A stretch of DNA of 64,000 bases from Chloroflexota bacterium (GCA_029561345.1 JAKQJC010000041.1:1-64000), one strand, 5' to 3'; counted from the first letter of the stretch, positions 16,769 through 25,088 are shown. A program made the numbers and translations. The notes: a model not told the origin generated them from the letters alone.

Positions 16769-17544
16769 TCACTCTCCTTGATAAAGCGGTAACCTACGCC
16801 AAACACCGTTTCAATATATTGGGGCTGGTCCAGGTCATCCTCCAGCTTCAGCCGCAGATTGCGGATGTGAATCTTAAGCGTGGCTTCTGAGCCGCTGTAA
16901 CCATTTTCCATCAGGCGCATGCACAGGTCGGCGCGTTTGATCACCTGCCCGGCGGCGTTCATCAATATATCCATGATTTGAAATTCAAGCGGGGTCAGTT
17001 CCACCGGCTGGTTCTGCCGCCGCACCTCGTGCTTGCCGCGGTCCAGGGAAATATCGCCAATGGTCAGGCAGGGGTCCGCGTTCTCTTTGGGGCCGGCGCG
17101 GCGCAGCACTGCGCGCATGCGCACCAGCAGTTCGCGCAGGCGGAAGGGTTTGGTGATGTAATCATCTGCCCCGAGGTCAAACCCGCGGATGATATCGGCT
17201 TCCTGCTGTTTGGCGGTGATCATGATCACCGGCGTGCTGGCCTCACGCCGCAAATGGGTGATGAAGGCATAACCATCCATATTGGGCATCATAATATCCA
17301 GCAGGATCAGGTCCGGGTTGGATTGGTGAACCACGTCCAGCGCTTCCCGTCCATCCGAAGCCACCAGCACCTCAAAATCCTGCCCACTGAGAAAATCGCT
17401 CAGCAGCACCTGCACATTGCGCGTATCGTCCACAACCAGAATTTTTCGTGTCATGTTTTTATTATAACCCTGACTATCTGTCTCCTGTGAAACAAATACG
17501 GTCAAAGATGCGGTTTCGACCCATGGAGCATATGTATCGTTCAT
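16765..17544 (-). CDS. OmpR-family response regulator
   Basis: A receiver domain (KILVVDDTRNVQVLLSDF; the phospho-acceptor Asp is in PDLILLDIMMPNMDGY; the conserved Lys is in DDYITKPF) followed by a C-terminal winged helix (VELTPLEFQIMDILM, ADLCMRLMENGYSG, YIETVFGVGYRF). Two starts compete. ATG 17544 has AGGAGG four bases upstream and adds 30 residues not typical of the family. ATG 17454 begins exactly at the conserved MTRKILVVDD, lacks a ribosome site, and has TATAAT ending seven bases upstream, which could give a leaderless transcript. Both may be used. It partners the kinase at 15353-16768. Confidence 0.9.
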   Translation of the reverse strand: MNDTYAPWVETASLTVFVSQETDSQGYNKNMTRKILVVDDTRNVQVLLSDFLSGQDFEVLVASDGREALDVVHQSNPDLILLDIMMPNMDGYAFITHLRREASTPVIMITAKQQEADIIRGFDLGADDYITKPFRLRELLVRMRAVLRRAGPKENADPCLTIGDISLDRGKHEVRRQNQPVELTPLEFQIMDILMNAAGQVIKRADLCMRLMENGYSGSEATLKIHIRNLRLKLEDDLDQPQYIETVFGVGYRFIKESE

Positions 17545-17560
17545 AGAGCCTCCTGAACAT

Positions 17561-17589
17561 TTCCGCCTGTCTTACGGCGACAGGCGGAA
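17561..17589. repeat. Intercistronic hairpin
   Basis: TTCCGCCTGTC and GACAGGCGGAA form an 11-bp perfect stem with a 7-nt loop in the 63-bp gap between the DUF4956 gene and the response regulator. There is no T-run on the minus strand, so it looks like an mRNA-stability or attenuation hairpin rather than a full terminator. Confidence 0.55.
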
Positions 17590-17607
17590 GTGAGGACTGT
17601 TTTGAGA

Positions 17608-18255
17608 TCAATAGCCGCTGGCTTCGTCCTTGCTTACGCTGACCATCACGGTTTCCGATTCGCTGTTCGCCCAGTCATCCTGAACGCCTTCATCAAAAAA
17701 CACTTTCAGATCAGCCGTGTCGCGCACAAAATCCACCTTGCCAATGGTGATGCGCTTGATTTTCAACCCCGTGCGCGCCTGCAGGTCAGCCAGCAGTTCC
17801 GCCCGGCGGTCAGGCCGGATCAGCTCAATCTTTTCATAAACGATGCGCTTTGAGGTTTCATAGTGAAAACCCCATTCCTTTTCCAGGGCAAACATGATGG
17901 CAATGATGGCGGCGTTGGCAGCCAGAAGCTGCGGCCAGATGGCGCTGGTTGCGCCAGCCGAATTCATCACCGGCATGGCGGCAATGATGAACAAATAGGT
18001 CATTTCGCGGATCGGCAGCGGATCGGTGCGGTAGCGCAGAATGGAGAAGATGGCAAACAGGCCAAAGCCCACGCCCACGCCCAGTTCAATGCTGGCCATA
18101 AAACTCAGCACAAAGAAAATCACTGTATTGAACGCCAGAAATGTAAACACATAACGCTTGTTGTGGGTGGATGGATAATAGATAAAGCGGACAATAATCA
18201 ATGCCACCAAAAAATTGAAGCCAAAGCTCAGCAAAAACGCTGTCAAATCCGTCAT
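17608..18255 (-). CDS. DUF4956 membrane protein
   Basis: A 215-residue protein with four transmembrane segments in its first 130 residues (AFLLSFGFNFLVALIIVRF, YVFTFLAFNTVIFFVLSFM, GLFAIFSILRYRTDPLPIRE, and another near 100-125) and a soluble alpha/beta C-terminus (IELIRPDRRAELLADLQ, TGLKIKRITIGKVDFVRDTADLK). The RYRTxPIPxREMTYLF segment is typical of DUF4956. This family is often encoded next to VTC-domain polyphosphate polymerases, as here, and may form the membrane part of that system. The start ATG overlaps the stop of the VTC gene by 4 bp. Confidence 0.85.
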   Translation of the reverse strand: MTDLTAFLLSFGFNFLVALIIVRFIYYPSTHNKRYVFTFLAFNTVIFFVLSFMASIELGVGVGFGLFAIFSILRYRTDPLPIREMTYLFIIAAMPVMNSAGATSAIWPQLLAANAAIIAIMFALEKEWGFHYETSKRIVYEKIELIRPDRRAELLADLQARTGLKIKRITIGKVDFVRDTADLKVFFDEGVQDDWANSESETVMVSVSKDEASGY

Positions 18256-19103
18256 TTTGACCCTCCATTCATTCTTTCAATCCAGAGTAACATGGGTTTC
18301 AAGGTGTTTTTCTTCACCTGTTCGTAAAGCATGGACACCCCGATGCAATATTTGCTGAATCCCCGTTCATGAATATGCTGAGTGCGCATCTGCGCCAAAA
18401 AAGGCGAATTCTGGTGCAATGAGTCCATTTTCACCTCGGCAATGACCACGCTCGAAAGCTGAGTCATTTTATCCGCCGTGTAAAAGGTCAGATCCAGGTC
18501 AATGGTCACCCGCTCGCAGCTGTGTTTGTTCACCAGGGTGATGCGGGTGAAGGTATTCCACAGGCGGGGCAGCAGCTGCCGGCTGTCATAAGGCAGCACA
18601 TCATTCAGCCAACCCTGCGATTCAGCCGTCATGCGGGTTACGGGCTGGTCAGTGCGGATGCGATCCTTGACCGTGCGGCCCTTGCTGGTTTTGTGTTTCA
18701 CTTCCAGAAAGGAAAGGCAGGAGTCGGTATATTCGCGGCTGCGCACCTTGTAACGGTCAGCCCGGCCGTTCACATGCAGGTTATAGAATTCAAAATCAGC
18801 AGTATCAAAATACAGCGTGCGGTAGTGGTTCAGGCGCTGCCCCCCCACAGACAGAATACGGTAATCAGCCTGGATGGCCGCCAATGCCTGCAAAAGCTGG
18901 CTGATGGTCATGACGAACTTGGTATCGGTGCGGTTGAGCAGGGCCACCGAGTCCATTTCCTTCAGGCTGATGGGTGCAAAGCCGGCTGCCAGGTTTTCCA
19001 GTCCTGAAGGGACCACATGCCATTCCTGAGCGGGCTGCGAAAGCTGCCAGGGCTGCATCCGGGGTTGATCTTGTGTGGGGCGGTTCCAATTTACGTTGTT
19101 CAT
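18252..19103 (-). CDS. VTC-domain protein (polyphosphate-polymerase-like)
   Basis: A 283-residue protein of the VTC/CYTH-like triphosphate tunnel superfamily. Seen are LLNRTDTKFVMTISQL (basic strand 1), YRTLYFDTADFEFY, a run of basic residues in GRADRYKVRSREYTDS, SFLEVKHKTSKGRTVKDRIR and IAEVKMD. These alternating Lys/Arg/Glu strands line the phosphate tunnel in yeast Vtc4, which makes polyphosphate from ATP. The N-terminal 25 residues are variable. It is the first gene of a four-gene operon (VTC, DUF4956, response regulator, kinase) with GGAGG before the ATG. Polyphosphate synthesis is likely but not proven; some bacterial members have unknown products. Confidence 0.85.
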   Translation of the reverse strand: MNNVNWNRPTQDQPRMQPWQLSQPAQEWHVVPSGLENLAAGFAPISLKEMDSVALLNRTDTKFVMTISQLLQALAAIQADYRILSVGGQRLNHYRTLYFDTADFEFYNLHVNGRADRYKVRSREYTDSCLSFLEVKHKTSKGRTVKDRIRTDQPVTRMTAESQGWLNDVLPYDSRQLLPRLWNTFTRITLVNKHSCERVTIDLDLTFYTADKMTQLSSVVIAEVKMDSLHQNSPFLAQMRTQHIHERGFSKYCIGVSMLYEQVKKNTLKPMLLWIERMNGGSK

Positions 19104-19506
19104 TTCAATCCTCCAGTTGACGCGATGTTGGCGTCTGAGTTATGCCTATCTTACCCCCACCGGCAGGCGAAGTGGTTTATTTTTTGTATATCAACGGAGT
19201 TCTGGCGGCTAATGTTAACCTCAAAAATCAGCGAATTGCGACCGGTGTCAGCCTGCTGCAAAGCCATCTCCCGAACCTGGCTGACTGAATAGTTCAACAA
19301 TGTCGCATTTCTATCCTTCTTGCATATTCATTGCTTTCAATCAGCACCGTAACGGCATGGGGGTTTTATCCCCAAAGTAGGGCAAAAACTCCCCAAATTA
19401 ACGGTCTCCCCCCTATGAGCAAGAGCCGGGAGGTGGGCAATTTTTAATGTGACATGGTCAAAATAGGCGCAGCTTTGTTTTGTACTGGCTTTTCAATTGT
19501 TTGGAC
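19104..19506. other. Intergenic region between divergent operons
   Basis: About 400 bp with no convincing gene. It contains short G-runs and C-runs around 19360-19430 (GGGGGTTTTATCCCC, which can form a small stem) and a rather A+T-rich right end. It presumably holds the promoter of the leftward VTC operon, but I could not pick clear -35/-10 boxes for it. Confidence 0.4.
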
Positions 19507-19535
19507 TTGACAGCCCACCGGATTAACCATATAAT
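19507..19535 (+). promoter_or_regulatory. Consensus sigma-70 promoter of the M23/ArsR operon
   Basis: TTGACA at 19507-19512 and TATAAT at 19530-19535 are both perfect consensus and are exactly 17 bp apart. Such a strong promoter is expected to need repression. Confidence 0.8.
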
Positions 19536-19537
19536 TA

Positions 19538-19564
19538 ATATAACGTTATATAAAATATAACGTT
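19538..19564. promoter_or_regulatory. Operator: palindrome plus repeated half-site
   Basis: ATATAACGTTATAT (19538-19551) is a perfect 14-bp palindrome starting two bases after the -10 box. ATATAACGTT recurs at 19555-19564, 17 bp further on. The likely ligand is the ArsR-like protein encoded second in the same operon, which would make this autoregulation. Confidence 0.65.
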
Positions 19565-19589
19565 TCGGATAAAACAAGGAGCCTGCACC

Positions 19590-20297
19590 ATGAATGAATC
19601 AACCCAACCCATCATTGTAGATCTACCCCTGCGCGGTGAATGGTCGTGCCCCAACACGCCCGGAACCAAAGTGCCCAGCCACGGCACAGACCAGTTCGCC
19701 CAGCGCTACGCTTATGATTTCATGATGGTGGACTGGAACCGGAAAGAACAGGTCTTTTTTGAGGGCAGCGCCTGGCGGTATTTTTTGCTGGGCGTGCCGC
19801 TGAACAAATGCCTCGGCTGGGGTAAACCCGTGCACGCGCCCTGTGATGGTGAAATTCTGACCGCCGCGGATGGCTACAAGGAAAGGCAGCCTGTGCACCT
19901 GGTGCGCGACCTGCTGATCGCCTGGAAAAATGCCTTCACCTTTAATCCTGAAAAGGTCGGCCTGCAGCCGGTGGCAGGTAATCACATCATCATGCGCTTT
20001 GGCAATACCTATGCCCTTCTTGCCCATCTGCAGCGCGGTTCCATCTGTGTGCGCCAGGGACAGCGTGTGAAAAAAGGCGATATTTTGGGCCGGGTGGGCC
20101 ATTCCGGCAATTCCACCGCTCCCCATCTCCACTTTCAACTGATGGATTCTCCCGATCCCCTCACAGCCCAGGGCCTGCCCTGCGCCTTCACCTATTTCGA
20201 GCGCTTTGAAAACGGCGTCTGGAAACCCGTCGAAGGCGGCATGCCCACCGACAAAGACCGTTTCCGCCTGCTGGAAACAGAAGGAAATGTGCTTTGA
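19590..20297 (+). CDS. M23-family metallopeptidase-like protein
   Basis: A 235-residue protein with a LytM/M23 fold. The first zinc-ligand region is likely SHGTDQFAQRYAYDFMMVD (His and Asp). The C-terminal HxH motif is in STAPHLHFQLMDS, preceded by GDILGRVGHSGN and ALLAHLQRGSICVRQGQRV. M23 enzymes cut glycine-containing or cross-linking peptides in peptidoglycan. There is no signal peptide or membrane helix, so this copy may be cytoplasmic or exported by another route. The family includes non-wall proteins with the same fold. The ATG follows AAGGAGCCTGCACC. The stop overlaps the next start, so the two genes are translationally coupled. Confidence 0.85.
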   Translation: MNESTQPIIVDLPLRGEWSCPNTPGTKVPSHGTDQFAQRYAYDFMMVDWNRKEQVFFEGSAWRYFLLGVPLNKCLGWGKPVHAPCDGEILTAADGYKERQPVHLVRDLLIAWKNAFTFNPEKVGLQPVAGNHIIMRFGNTYALLAHLQRGSICVRQGQRVKKGDILGRVGHSGNSTAPHLHFQLMDSPDPLTAQGLPCAFTYFERFENGVWKPVEGGMPTDKDRFRLLETEGNVL

Positions 20298-20923
20298 ACA
20301 GGCCGGCGCAAGCGGATCAGGGGCGCAGAATCATCGAGCAGGACGGCATCCGCATTCTGGCGGTTTCGTCCAGCGCCGATGTGAAGGTGGCGGCCTCGCC
20401 GCAGCGGCAGCAGATTTTCAGGCTGCTGCTCATCCACGGCAGCCCGCTGCACGGAAAAGAAATCGCCACCCGGCTGGGCATTCAACCAGCCACCGCGCAC
20501 TTTCACCTCAAAAAACTGGAAGAGATTGGCGCTGTGCGCGTCAGCCATACCGGGGTGATCAACGGCATCACCGCCCGTTACTATGAACCCGCGGTGGACG
20601 GTATCATCGTGCAGGATGATCTTCTGCAGCCGGAAGATGATGAAACCCTCCGCCAGAAAATGCTGCTGGCAGCCAATGCTTACAATACCAGCCGCGACAC
20701 CTTTCTTCAGGCCGTGAAAAAAAGCGGACAAAACAGTCCCTTCCCTGTTCTGCTCAACGACCTGGTGTATCTTTCAGAAGAAGATGCTGCCGCATTTTAC
20801 AGCGAAATGGAAAACCTGTTGAACCGTTATGCCCGGAAAGGCAGTGGCAAAACCCTTTATACCCTTTTTGCCAGCATCGCTCCCCTGGAAGAGCCGGCCT
20901 GCCCATCACCGGCCGCTGATTAA
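20294..20923 (+). CDS. ArsR-like winged-helix transcription regulator
   Basis: A 209-residue regulator that starts with TTG at 20294 (AAGGAAATGTGC upstream), overlapping the stop of the peptidase gene. Residues 30-105 form an ArsR/HTH_20-type winged helix: AASPQRQQIFRLLLIHGSPLHG, EIATRLGIQPATAHFHLKKL (recognition helix), and the wing GAVRVSHTGVINGITARYY. The C-terminal half is helical with no metal-binding cysteines, so it is probably not a metal sensor. The palindromic sites on the operon promoter are its probable target. A terminator follows 6 bp after the stop. Confidence 0.8.
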   Translation: MNRPAQADQGRRIIEQDGIRILAVSSSADVKVAASPQRQQIFRLLLIHGSPLHGKEIATRLGIQPATAHFHLKKLEEIGAVRVSHTGVINGITARYYEPAVDGIIVQDDLLQPEDDETLRQKMLLAANAYNTSRDTFLQAVKKSGQNSPFPVLLNDLVYLSEEDAAAFYSEMENLLNRYARKGSGKTLYTLFASIAPLEEPACPSPAAD

Positions 20924-20929
20924 ACGGAC

Positions 20930-20957
20930 AGCGCCCCATTTCGGGGCGCTGCTTTTT
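20930..20957 (+). terminator. Intrinsic terminator of the M23/ArsR operon
   Basis: AGCGCCCC and GGGGCGCT form an 8-bp stem with a 5-nt loop, followed by GCTTTTT. The convergent serpin gene ends at 20973. Confidence 0.8.
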
Positions 20958-20972
20958 CTGCGGCAGATCTCT

Positions 20973-22280
20973 TTACAGGCGCACAACCCGCCCCATAAAG
21001 AGCACCGCGCCAGTTTGCACATCGCGGATGACATATATGAACGGCCGGTCAATGGTCAGAGTCACCGGTTCGTTCACCAGTGCGCTGGTTTCCATCATGA
21101 TCACCGCCGTGGCGGCAGCCGCCTCGGTGCCGGATTCATCCACCGCCACAAAGGCCTTGTGGATGACCTCTGCAATCGCCAGGCTGCGGGAACCATCCAT
21201 GCCTGAAAAATCAGCATCACCGCTGAAGGCATCAGTCATGCCCAGGGCCTGCAGGGTATCGGTCAGCGAAAGTTCAGCTTCGTAACTGAACTTGGGCATG
21301 GCCAGGTTCACCTGATTGCGGCCAAGCTGTGAGAAAGCCGCCAGAAGGTCTTCATTGGTCAGGCCAGACTCCACCGTGGAAAACTTTCCCGCATCCGGGA
21401 CAAGGATATCCATCACCAGGCCGCCGCCCACGTAGGGCAATTCCACCATCTGGTAGCCTTCCCCGGCATAATAGCCCAATTTTTCAGACAACTGCATCTG
21501 CGGCGCCTTCACCACCTTGCCATCCAGGTTGGTGAAATTGCTGTCCTTGGTGGCCTCTTTCTGGAAGGCATACTGCCAGCTTGCCTTGAAATAGATGGCG
21601 TTGGTCAGCACCAGGCGGGTATCGCTGTTAAGCACGCCTGCGGGCAGCAGGTTCTTGATTTTTTGTTCGGTTTCCTTTTCAACCCAGGCGTTAATCTCAT
21701 TGCGGCAGGCTTCCGGGTCGCTCTTGAAATCCATCAGACGCATGCCGGCGCCGTAATTTTCAGCCAGCACATCCAGGTAAGCCGAGAGGAATTTGTAATC
21801 CTGCTGTCCCCAGATGGCGTTGGCAATGCTCAGGCGGAAGGGGTCGCCCTGATCTTTGTCAGCCTGTGAAGGCCGGCTGGCCAGAGATTGGGAAAGAGCA
21901 TTAAACGCCGCGTGCAGGCGGTCCTGCGGCAGGGTGTAATGCATCACCTGGTCCATTTGCGTCCGCGTATTGCCGGCGGCGCCAGCTTCGGTCATGGCCA
22001 GGGCCAGCGAAATGCTGTAAGGTGAAAAGAACAGGTTGCCGTCCTGACCGGTCAGCTTGTGATACAGGTCCAGCGCGAAGGCATTATTTCCAGCCGCCGC
22101 TGTCACAATATCCTCCTGCGGCGCGCCAGACACCAGGCGAGTTTTCGCCGATTGAGCAACCGTATTGCCCGTCTTGCCGCCGGTTTGACCGGCCGGTTTG
22201 TCTGCCGTTGGGGTTTGCGGCGAGCAGGCTGCCAGCGCCAGAATCACCAGCGCCAGAATCACATTCAATATCTTCTTCAT
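20973..22280 (-). CDS. Serpin-family protease inhibitor, predicted lipoprotein
   Basis: A 435-residue protein. Residues 1-19 are a lipoprotein signal (LALVILALAACS, lipobox Cys19), then a 40-residue linker and a full serpin fold of about 375 residues. Seen are NLFFSPYSISLALAMTEAGA, KASWQYAFQKEATKDSNF, FSYEAELSLTDTLQALGM and FIYVIRDVQTGAVLFMGRV. The reactive-centre hinge is ESGTEAAAATAVIMMETSAL. Small residues at P14-P9 (TEAAAA) predict an inhibitory serpin. Counting P15 at the hinge Gly puts Thr at P1 and Ser at P1', suggesting an elastase-like or subtilisin-like target. Located outside the membrane, it may guard the cell against its own or foreign proteases. AAAGGAGAG precedes the ATG. Confidence 0.95.
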   Translation of the reverse strand: MKKILNVILALVILALAACSPQTPTADKPAGQTGGKTGNTVAQSAKTRLVSGAPQEDIVTAAAGNNAFALDLYHKLTGQDGNLFFSPYSISLALAMTEAGAAGNTRTQMDQVMHYTLPQDRLHAAFNALSQSLASRPSQADKDQGDPFRLSIANAIWGQQDYKFLSAYLDVLAENYGAGMRLMDFKSDPEACRNEINAWVEKETEQKIKNLLPAGVLNSDTRLVLTNAIYFKASWQYAFQKEATKDSNFTNLDGKVVKAPQMQLSEKLGYYAGEGYQMVELPYVGGGLVMDILVPDAGKFSTVESGLTNEDLLAAFSQLGRNQVNLAMPKFSYEAELSLTDTLQALGMTDAFSGDADFSGMDGSRSLAIAEVIHKAFVAVDESGTEAAAATAVIMMETSALVNEPVTLTIDRPFIYVIRDVQTGAVLFMGRVVRL

Positions 22281-22426
22281 TTTTTCTCTCCTTTTCGGGT
22301 GTTACTTTTTAAAGACGCAGGCCGGAAGTGGTTTGTTCCCGTTTTCAGGAGATTGCTGACTGCATGGATGCCATTGGCCGGGGTTTGCGGCTGCCTGCTC
22401 AAGGCCTGGCAGGCAGCCGCTTTTTC

Positions 22427-23188
22427 TCAATGCAGCACATCCCGCCGCGACGATTCCCAACAGCCCAGGCAGGCAACCACAACGCCGCCAAGCAGCCCCA
22501 ACAGCAAGGCTCCCAGGTAAGGCTGCATTTCGAACAGGCCGTTCGACACCTCGCCCGGCAGCGCCCAGGGATTGAACGGCGACCAATCAGAGCCAAAGGT
22601 GACCGCGCTGATCACCGTTGGCACAATGCCCACGCTCATTGCCAGCACAAAACTGCTCCAGCGCAAACTGACCCAAAGGTGAATGGAGATGATCAGCCAG
22701 GCCGCCAGGTATGACAGCAGCATGTTTTGCAGCAGCATGCCGAATGGAATGGGGGCGTCAAAACCCAGTTCAGGCAGGCACACCCGCCCGATCAGGCCTG
22801 CGCCGATGGTCATGGCAGCTAAAGCCAGCATGCTCAGGCCGATCAATCCCATGGCGAGAAGCTGTTTGGCGGCGTATATGCTCCAGCGCGGCAGCGGCAG
22901 GGCAAAAAGCTGCTTCCAGGTGCTGTTATTGTGTTCCAGAGCGCCCAACAGCCCCATTTCAAGCGTCACAAACAGGGGCAGCAGCAGCAGGTTCCACATC
23001 ATGGCTGTGTGGCTGATCAGGGTCATCCAGGCATCGCCCCCCACCCGGTACATGCGCCGCCCATATTCAAAGCCGATGGCAACCTCCAAAAAGGCCAGGG
23101 CGAATGGTGTGAGAAAAACCAACGCCAACGCCAGCGTGCGGTTAAGTTTGAGGGTTTCAGCGCTCAATGCGCGAAAAAGGTGCTTCAT
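22427..23188 (-). CDS. ABC-2-type transporter permease
   Basis: A 253-residue membrane protein with six predicted segments (for example LALALVFLTPFALAFLEVA, NLLLLPLFVTLEMGLLGAL, LLAMGLIGLSMLALAAMTIG, NMLLSYLAAWLIISIHLWV, FVLAMSVGIVPTVISAVTFG, LGALLLGLLGGVVVACLG). The HNNSTWKQLFALPLPRWSIYAAK segment is typical of bacitracin/lantibiotic-type ABC-2 permeases (LanE/LanG/BcrB). The start ATG at 23188 overlaps the ATPase stop by 4 bp (ATGA). Together they make a complete exporter. The adjacent serpin and ATC-like genes suggest a link with secreted peptides or proteases, which is only inference. Confidence 0.85.
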   Translation of the reverse strand: MKHLFRALSAETLKLNRTLALALVFLTPFALAFLEVAIGFEYGRRMYRVGGDAWMTLISHTAMMWNLLLLPLFVTLEMGLLGALEHNNSTWKQLFALPLPRWSIYAAKQLLAMGLIGLSMLALAAMTIGAGLIGRVCLPELGFDAPIPFGMLLQNMLLSYLAAWLIISIHLWVSLRWSSFVLAMSVGIVPTVISAVTFGSDWSPFNPWALPGEVSNGLFEMQPYLGALLLGLLGGVVVACLGCWESSRRDVLH

Positions 23189-24102
23189 TTTTTCTCCTGT
23201 TCCTCTGTCAATTTGAGAAAAATATCTTCCAGAGAGGGGTGTTCCATGCTCAACTGGTAAACTTGATGCCCGGCCTGCACCAGGCGGGTGTTGATCAGCG
23301 CAGCATCTGCCGCGCCGTTCACCGGCACGGTCAGATGGTGATTCTGGCCATGGACGGCTTTCCAACCCTGCTGAACCAGCAGCTTTTGCGATTCTTCCAG
23401 CCGGTCGGTGGCCACGATAACCTGATTCCGGGTGCGCGCCTTGAGCTCATCCGGCTTGCCCTGAAAGATCAACCTGCCCGATTGCACAATGCCAATTTGC
23501 GTGACCATTTGTTCCACTTCGCTGAGCAGGTGGCTCGACAGAAAAACCGTCAGGCCCTCAGCCGGCAGCCGGCAGATCAGTTCGCGCATTTCATGAATGC
23601 CGGCCGGGTCCAGACCGTTGGTCGGTTCATCCAGAATCAACAATTCGGGCTGGCCAAACATCGCCGCCGCCAGCCCCAGGCGCTGCCGCATGCCCAATGA
23701 GTAATTGCGAACCAGACGGTTGGCGGCATTTTCCAGGTTGACCACTTTCAACACCCGGCTGATTTCACTGCGGCTGCCGCCGGTCATGCGGCGAAGCACT
23801 TCAAGATTTTCGCGGCCGGTCAGATGGGGATAAAGTGAAGGCGATTCAACCAGCGAGCCCACCCGGCGCAGCACGCCCATCGGATCATCCCTCAAGCGCC
23901 GGTTGAACAGCCGGATTTCCCCGCCATCCGGGTGAATCAGGCCCAGCAGCATGCGGATGGTGGTGGTTTTGCCGGCACCGTTGGGTCCCAAAAAGCCGTA
24001 GACACTGCCAGCCGGCACCTGCAGCGAAAGGCCATCCACGGCCCGGGTGTCTTTAAAGCTGCGAGTCAACTGTCTGGTTTCAATCATCCAGGGTTCCATC
24101 AT
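23185..24102 (-). CDS. ABC transporter ATP-binding protein
   Basis: A 305-residue ATPase of the CcmA/BcrA type. Walker A is FLGPNGAGKTTTIRM, the Q-loop is in VGSLVESPSLYPHLTG, the signature is YSLGMRQRLGLA, Walker B LLILDEPTNGLDP and the switch His is in FLSSHLLSEVEQM. The C-terminal 85 residues (KARTRNQVIVATDRLEE) are the usual accessory domain. GLDP and SLGMRQR are typical of bacitracin- and lantibiotic-type exporters. ATG-ATG at 24102 and 24099 follows AAGGAG; either could start. It is translationally coupled to the permease downstream. Confidence 0.93.
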   Translation of the reverse strand: MMEPWMIETRQLTRSFKDTRAVDGLSLQVPAGSVYGFLGPNGAGKTTTIRMLLGLIHPDGGEIRLFNRRLRDDPMGVLRRVGSLVESPSLYPHLTGRENLEVLRRMTGGSRSEISRVLKVVNLENAANRLVRNYSLGMRQRLGLAAAMFGQPELLILDEPTNGLDPAGIHEMRELICRLPAEGLTVFLSSHLLSEVEQMVTQIGIVQSGRLIFQGKPDELKARTRNQVIVATDRLEESQKLLVQQGWKAVHGQNHHLTVPVNGAADAALINTRLVQAGHQVYQLSMEHPSLEDIFLKLTEEQEKK

Positions 24103-24115
24103 TCATTTGCTCCTT

Positions 24116-24901
24116 CTATTTGAGAAAATCAGGGGTCCATTCCCGCTGAATGGGCCGCCCGGCTTTGAAGCGAAAATCGCAGCGCGGGCCGCCGCGGGCA
24201 AGGGTGGTGGTGCGCACCAGGCCAGTGCCAGCCATTTCACTGAGAGGGAAATCACCCAGGCACAGATAGGGCGCCAGCTCCAGCGCCTTTTGCGCCTGGT
24301 AAAATTTGACAATGCCACATTCGGTGTAATCCACGCCGAAATCGAAAGTCAGGCCATCGCCTTCCACAAAGGCCAGTTTCCAATCCCCCGGGTAGCGGCT
24401 CTGATCGGACCAACGCGCCATGCGGCGGAATTCATCCTGGGCGGGCTTGCCGGTGGCATTGCTGGTCTGGGCGGCCGCCAGGGGATCATTGAAACCAAAT
24501 AGATTTTCCATGGCCCTGTACATGATGCGCCCGCTCTGTTCCACCGGCTGGCCGTGCGCCAGCATGCTGCGGTAAAAAGCGAGCGCGATTCCCGACATAT
24601 AAAGGGTTTCGGTGAGCGAGTTGTCATCGCCCCCAATATCCGGCACCTGGGGCAGCAGCGCTTCAAAGGACTGGCGGCTTTCGCGCAAAACGGCTTCCCC
24701 ATCTGCCTGGCCGCATTGTTCAATGATCAACCCCTGCACCGGCAGCATGACGCTGTCAAAATCACTCATCAGGGACTTTTTGTTCTTCTGCCAGTAGGGT
24801 TCGGGTGCGGCCGAAGGCCGCCGGCTGCAGCCGGCACTCAGGCACAGACCGCAAATGCCGGCTGCGCTCCACTTAAGAAATTCGCGGCGGGTTAAAGGCA
24901 T
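24116..24901 (-). CDS. ATC-hydrolase-like protein (L-2-amino-thiazoline-4-carboxylate hydrolase family)
   Basis: About 261 residues. The N-terminus PLTRREFLKWSAAGICG is a Tat signal with twin arginines, followed by LCLSAGC, a possible lipobox. The body matches the ATC_hydrolase fold: SRYPGDWKLAFVEGDG, FDFGVDYTECGIVKFY, YLCLGDFPLSEMAGTGL and the closing TTTLARGGPRCDFRFK with its cysteine and DFRF motif. Named members open the thiazoline ring in L-cysteine synthesis, but most homologues are uncharacterised. Export by Tat is unusual for this family and hints at a different role. The ATG at 24901 is chosen because GGGAGGG precedes it. It sits 14 bp upstream of an ABC ATPase. Confidence 0.8.
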   Translation of the reverse strand: MPLTRREFLKWSAAGICGLCLSAGCSRRPSAAPEPYWQKNKKSLMSDFDSVMLPVQGLIIEQCGQADGEAVLRESRQSFEALLPQVPDIGGDDNSLTETLYMSGIALAFYRSMLAHGQPVEQSGRIMYRAMENLFGFNDPLAAAQTSNATGKPAQDEFRRMARWSDQSRYPGDWKLAFVEGDGLTFDFGVDYTECGIVKFYQAQKALELAPYLCLGDFPLSEMAGTGLVRTTTLARGGPRCDFRFKAGRPIQREWTPDFLK

Positions 24902-25024
24902 TTCATATCCCTCCCTGCTTCTTTGCATCGTTTTTTCATGGCTCTGCATCCTTTCGTATCGTGATAAAACGATGATACCGGAGCCATGTCTCAGAGCTGT
25001 CTCAGGGCTGTCGCAAAAGTGTCG

Positions 25025-25063
25025 CAGAATCAAAAGAACGGCAGAAACGTGTTTCTGCCGTTC
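25025..25063 (-). terminator. Intrinsic terminator between the two ABC gene sets
   Basis: GAACGGCAGAAAC and GTTTCTGCCGTTC form a 13-bp near-perfect palindrome, followed on the minus strand by TTTTGATTCT. It would stop transcripts from the upstream ABC operon (27587-25089). Confidence 0.75.
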
Positions 25064-25088
25064 CGGGGTGACTTATCTTCGGTTGCTG

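Noticed and set aside
15806..16792. 328-residue ORF opposite the histidine kinase
   Set aside because: Antisense to an intact kinase; the sequence is His- and Gln-rich shadow translation.
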